Positions 63,031 through 64,000 of a stretch of DNA of 64,000 nucleotides are shown piece by piece. Source of the DNA: Chromobotia macracanthus. Lineage: Eukaryota; Chordata; Actinopteri; Cypriniformes; Botiidae. The notes beneath the pieces are model-generated. The model saw only the letters and a program-made list of their open reading frames with translations, ran no database searches and was not told where the DNA came from. The stretch is taken from positions 8,680,501 to 8,744,500 of the forward strand of contig JAZGTH010000059.1 in the NCBI GenBank assembly GCA_036877525.1, given 5' to 3'. A program made the translations under genes and the position numbers. Within the stretch, counting starts at the first letter, position 1, and each line of letters begins with the position of its first letter.

Positions 63031-63537
63031 ATAATAAAAGTTGTTATAATTTAAAAAGATTACAAAGACAATTCACAATTGGGTCAGGAATGTAAATAAA
63101 GAAAGTAAATAGGCTTCTTTTCCTGGAATTAAACCCACAACCTTTTTTTCTGTCATTTACCCTGAAGTCTTTCCTAGTAAAATTTAAAAGATATTTTTAA
63201 AAAATCTACACGACTTATTTAATGCTAATCTGTTTAAAATACTAATGACTGCTATCAAACATCCCATGACAGGGTCTTTATGTCAGTCGCTTACAAGGCA
63301 AAGCACAATCATTCAGATGTCACAAATCTGGCTGCCCTCAGCTTTTAATTTGATAGCAATAAAGATTACAGTTCTATAAATTTATCCCATGAATGTTATT
63401 GAGAGAATATATACTTTATGCTCTGCACTGGGCCTGTGTATTCCACTTTTGATTTGATTCTGGTCATTTAAAAACTCTAGTTTAGATGGGAAGCTAAGCA
63501 ATTAAACCAAATGCATGGGGTTTAATCTACAGCAAAA

Positions 63538-63797
63538 CCTCCAAAGTTACCAAAAAGTTCTTGCAGTAACGTTAATACACTGTTTATAAAATTATATTTG
63601 CTATATCAAAAGCTATCCTTGGGCTAACATTTAAAACATTTAAAAAACGTTACAGAGTTAAAAAGTGTTCTTATAACCAAGCTATAACTTTAAAAAATAA
63701 AAACTGGATGTTTTAAACATTACTAGCACATTCAGAATAACATTTTAAACATTTTTGTTACTTAAATGGAAACGTTGCAACCTAAAATTAGCCGGGT
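63538..63797 (-). mobile_element. R1 element, left end missing
   Basis: Contains TTCTTGCAGTAACGTTAATA, TTCTTATAACCAAGC, ATTTTTGTTACTTAAATGG and the end CCTAAAATTAGCCGGG. The terminal repeat is degraded. Confidence 0.8.
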
Positions 63798-64000
63798 TGT
63801 ATGTCAGAGAGATTTTGTGGTCCAGGCTACAGGGCTACAACAGAACACACGGAACAGAGCGTGCTCAGATCACGCATCGTGCCAGCTAGACGGTTCAGCA
63901 GCCCCTGCAGCCTGTAGCACATTAGAATGCAAAACATCCCAGTGAGAGGATGGGCGTGCGAGAGAGAGAGGGAATTAGAGAAAGCGAAAAGGAGAGGTAG
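63798..64000. other. Unassigned end of window
   Basis: Nothing is recognised. A short GA-rich run lies at 63961-63973. Confidence 0.4.

Overview
The window is vertebrate nuclear DNA, most probably from a teleost fish and plausibly a cyprinid or other otophysan. It is AT-rich, intron-sized and almost gene-free. It is densely seeded with short non-autonomous transposons and tRNA-derived SINE pieces of the kind common in cyprinid genomes. The one confidently recognised gene is split by canonical introns. No prokaryotic, viral or CRISPR feature was seen.

The recognised gene is vwc2l (von Willebrand factor C domain-containing protein 2-like, Brorin-like), on the + strand. Coding exon 1 (47352-47741) encodes a signal peptide, an acidic leader, the whole first VWC module and the start of the second. 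Coding exon 2 (58085-58214) completes the second module. The two are separated by a 10,343-bp phase-0 intron. The remaining C-terminal part lies beyond position 64000 and was not found here. Two upstream ATGs precede the start, and a possible noncoding first exon ends at a strong donor at 46372/46373.

Layout: 1-675 is a 10-bp-unit minisatellite. 676-47289 is intergenic or upstream DNA with at least eleven copies of one inverted-repeat element (called R1 here), copies of three other palindromic families (R2, R3, R4), tRNA-derived SINE pieces, a dead Tc1-like transposase fragment and a diverged 130-bp local duplication. Several GC-richer islands stand out: a promoter-like cluster at 5165-5270 with an RFX X-box palindrome, exon-like patches at 13260-13550 and 28001-28186, an unusually open stretch at 20705-21238, and promoter-like sequence at 42900-43290 and 45561-46372. 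47742-58084 is intron 1, with repeats, satellites and an 87-bp exon-like segment that would keep the vwc2l frame. 58215-64000 is the start of intron 2, with a homopolymer-rich anomaly and a cluster of homeodomain-type TAATTA sites.

Apart from vwc2l, no annotated protein-coding function can be supported. Most other open frames of 60-180 codons look like chance. The most notable observations are the R1 family and the repeated AT expansion at one internal position of it, the X-box promoter-like cluster without a recognised gene, the candidate in-frame cassette exon, and the uORF arrangement at the vwc2l start.
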